A stretch of DNA of 7,675 nucleotides from JBBRMW01 sp038239365. Lineage in GTDB: Bacteria > Chloroflexota > Anaerolineae > Aggregatilineales > UBA2796. Below the pieces are notes generated by a model. It was not told where the DNA came from. It searched no databases and was given only the letters and a program-made list of their open reading frames with translations. The stretch is from contig JBBSEU010000277.1 of NCBI GenBank assembly GCA_038239365.1, positions 1-7,675 on the forward strand, given 5' to 3'. A program made the translations under genes and the position numbers. This document shows, piece after piece, positions 5,910-7,675 of this stretch (position 1 is the first letter of the stretch; each line of letters opens with the position of its first letter).

Positions 5910-7157
5910 ATGTTGCAGCACAGCACTCCGAAGTTGTTCACAGGATCACCAGCTCTGAACATTTTGTTTGTCACTCAAAACTATCCCTATCCGGGTGTGC
6001 CGCATGGTGGGGGGCAGGACTTCTGGCGACTCATCGCGTTTTTGCGGCAACGCAACCGCATCTATGTCGCAACCTTTGACGATCCGGTTGCGCCCGTATC
6101 AAGCGCCGCCTTAGAACCCTATGTTTCAGACCTGCATATTATTCGCTACCACCGAACCCGAACCCAAAAAATGTTTGGCGTGCTGCGGTCTGTGTTGCAC
6201 GGCCACCTGGATTGGCGGATCGGGCGGCGTCAGACGGAGATGCAGCGATTGGTCAGGCGTTGGTGCGAACAGTACGCGATTGATGTATTGCACTGTGGCT
6301 GGACGGAAATGGGCGAATTTCTGTGGGCATCAGAGCGCCACATGCTGCGTGTTTTTGATGACGTGGATATACGCTTTTTGGCGGATGAATATGCAGTCGC
6401 TAAAGGACGTCTTTCGCCAAGGCTGGCTCAGCGACGCAAGGCACTCGAATTGCGTTATTGCGCGCACGCCGATCTGGTCATTACCCGCTCTGAGGCGGAT
6501 TTGAATATTCTCAGACAACACCTACCCGGCTTGAACGGCTTTGTTCTACCCCCTGCTGGAAATGTTGAGCAACTGCTGACGATTCAGAGAGCAGAAGCAA
6601 AGCCGTATGAGATCATGTTTTGCGGCGCGATGAACCGACCCTCTAATGTGGAAGGCATCACCTGGTTCGTCAAAGCGGTGTGGCCGCGTATTCAGGCAGC
6701 GATACCCCAGGCGCAGTTAAAAATCGTTGGCGCATACCCGACCAAAAGCGTGTTGGCTTTCAATAATCTGCCTGGCGTCTCTGTTGCGGGCTTTGTACCA
6801 GATTTGCGGGATTGTTACGCAACAGCGCGCGTCATCATCGCCCCGATTTTCGTACCCGGCGGCAGCTTGAACAAAGTGATCGACGGATTGGCCGCCGGGC
6901 GTCCCGTTGTCGGCACCTCGATTGCCAATCGAGGCACTCAGGCCGAGTGCGTTTACACCGTCGATTCGCCAGAAGCGTTTGCCGCGCAGGTCATCCGGTT
7001 ATTGAGCGACTCATCACTCTGGGAACAGTGTGCAGCGGCCAGTCACGCCTATGCTCAGACCCATTTCCAATGGGTATCTATGGCTGCTGAGCTTGAAACC
7101 TGCTACCAGCACGCACTCCAAACATTAACTATACATAATAGTCGCGCACACGCTTAA
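5910..7157 (+). CDS. Glycosyltransferase, GT-B fold, group 1 (GT4-like)
   Basis: This 415-residue protein is a probable cytoplasmic or membrane-associated sugar transferase that moves a sugar from an activated donor to a glycan or lipid acceptor. The N-terminal Rossmann domain begins NILFVTQNYPYPGVPHGGG (about 17-35), with the glycine-rich acceptor-side loop. The domain junction follows ADLVITRSEADL (about 187-198). The C-terminal donor domain shows IMFCGAMNRPSNVEGITWF (235-253), LKIVGAYP (270-277), VSVAGFVPDLRDCYATARV (290-308) and PGGSLNKVIDGLAAGRPVV (316-334). In the last motif the usual glutamate of the (K)xLEA segment is Asp (D325). The ATG at 5910 has only a weak GAG about 6 nt upstream; homology would begin near residue 16, so a later start is possible. 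It is divergent from the kinase and is followed after 22 nt by another glycosyltransferase-like gene, suggesting a surface-polysaccharide or glycolipid cluster. Donor and acceptor are unknown. Confidence 0.9.
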   Translation: MLQHSTPKLFTGSPALNILFVTQNYPYPGVPHGGGQDFWRLIAFLRQRNRIYVATFDDPVAPVSSAALEPYVSDLHIIRYHRTRTQKMFGVLRSVLHGHLDWRIGRRQTEMQRLVRRWCEQYAIDVLHCGWTEMGEFLWASERHMLRVFDDVDIRFLADEYAVAKGRLSPRLAQRRKALELRYCAHADLVITRSEADLNILRQHLPGLNGFVLPPAGNVEQLLTIQRAEAKPYEIMFCGAMNRPSNVEGITWFVKAVWPRIQAAIPQAQLKIVGAYPTKSVLAFNNLPGVSVAGFVPDLRDCYATARVIIAPIFVPGGSLNKVIDGLAAGRPVVGTSIANRGTQAECVYTVDSPEAFAAQVIRLLSDSSLWEQCAAASHAYAQTHFQWVSMAAELETCYQHALQTLTIHNSRAHA

Positions 7158-7179
7158 CCAGGAGCCGAGAAAATCCACC

Positions 7180-7675
7180 ATGCCTTCTAGCGTTCTCTAC
7201 ATTATCGATCCCTTTCTAAAGACATTGGGCGGGCATTATTACACAATGGATCGAGGATATGTCGAGGGTGCAAAGCGGCTGGGGCATCGAAGCCTCATCC
7301 TGGCTGATCGGCGCATCGATGCGAAAATCGCAGCAGAATTGCCTGTTGAACGAGTTTTCAACGAGCAGCAGCACCTCTGGTTCCCAAACGAACGATTCCT
7401 GCGTATCCCGCGTTTTGGAAAATTGCTCGATAAGCTGAGCATCAATCTGGTATTTTTCTGGCACTTGCTCCAAAAACTTAACCGACGGACGATTACGCGC
7501 GATGATGTAGTCTTCATCCCGACCACCACACCCCGCCTGTTGTATGGCTGCGCCTGGTGGTATCGAATGATTCCAGCCGAAAAGCGCCCGCGTTTGATCC
7601 TGTTAGTGCATCTGCCATCCTATCCATACTTCGAGAGTCGGGGCACCTACTCAGCACTCCGAATGCTGGCGACCA
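7180..7675 (+). CDS. Probable glycosyltransferase, N-terminal part (continues beyond window)
   Basis: The frame is open from ATG 7180 to the right edge, 165 codons. It starts VLYIIDPFLKTLGGHYYTMD, a first beta-strand followed by a DP-x-L...GGH-x-x-Y loop as seen in N-terminal domains of GT-B glycosyltransferases, then GYVEGAKRLGHRSLILADRR, the usual helix and second strand. Later strands can be seen at DDVVFIPTTT (about 107-116) and RLILLVHLPSYPY (about 139-151). The donor-binding half lies outside the window, so the family cannot be fixed. It follows the upstream glycosyltransferase stop by 22 nt, probably in one transcript. An AGGAG at 7160-7164 is 15 nt from the ATG, farther than ideal; a GAG at 7167-7169 is closer. 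The call as a glycosyltransferase rests on the N-terminal motif plus its neighbour. Confidence 0.7.
   Translation, partial: MPSSVLYIIDPFLKTLGGHYYTMDRGYVEGAKRLGHRSLILADRRIDAKIAAELPVERVFNEQQHLWFPNERFLRIPRFGKLLDKLSINLVFFWHLLQKLNRRTITRDDVVFIPTTTPRLLYGCAWWYRMIPAEKRPRLILLVHLPSYPYFESRGTYSALRMLAT

Overview
The window looks like a chromosomal segment from a free-living bacterium, most likely a member of the Chloroflexota. This is inferred from style, not from a marker gene. The clues are a transmembrane Ser/Thr kinase with a very long extracytoplasmic linker of T-P/T-A-T repeats joined to a formylglycine-generating-enzyme-like (FGE-sulfatase) domain, next to a carbohydrate ABC importer and glycosyltransferases. 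The DNA is moderately GC-rich by eye. I see no mobile element, tRNA, rRNA or CRISPR array.

Layout. (1) Positions 1-2888, minus strand: a carbohydrate-type (CUT1-like) ABC import operon in the order binding protein, MalF-type permease, MalG-type permease (cut by the left edge). The two permease genes overlap by ATGA. A perfect 12-bp hairpin lies between the binding-protein gene and the first permease gene. No ATPase gene is visible. (2) Positions 2889-3292: a gene-poor gap holding a candidate promoter for the importer, with a perfect 14-bp palindrome between its -35 and -10 elements, and some small hairpins and direct repeats. (3) Positions 3293-5827, minus strand: a single 844-residue gene made of an intact cytoplasmic protein kinase, one membrane helix, a Thr/Pro-rich stalk and an FGE/C-type-lectin-like outer domain that lacks the catalytic cysteines. 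(4) Positions 5828-5909: a short divergent promoter region. (5) Positions 5910-7675, plus strand: two consecutive glycosyltransferase-like genes, the second cut by the right edge, probably the start of a surface-glycan cluster.

How they may work together (inference). The kinase looks like a receptor that senses something outside the membrane and phosphorylates proteins inside. It is divergent from glycan-synthesis genes and upstream of a sugar importer that has its own promoter, so envelope or carbohydrate sensing is a reasonable guess. Nothing in the sequence proves a functional link. The most unusual item is the kinase-stalk-FGE-like fusion. The most useful regulatory items are the palindrome and the intergenic hairpin of the importer operon.
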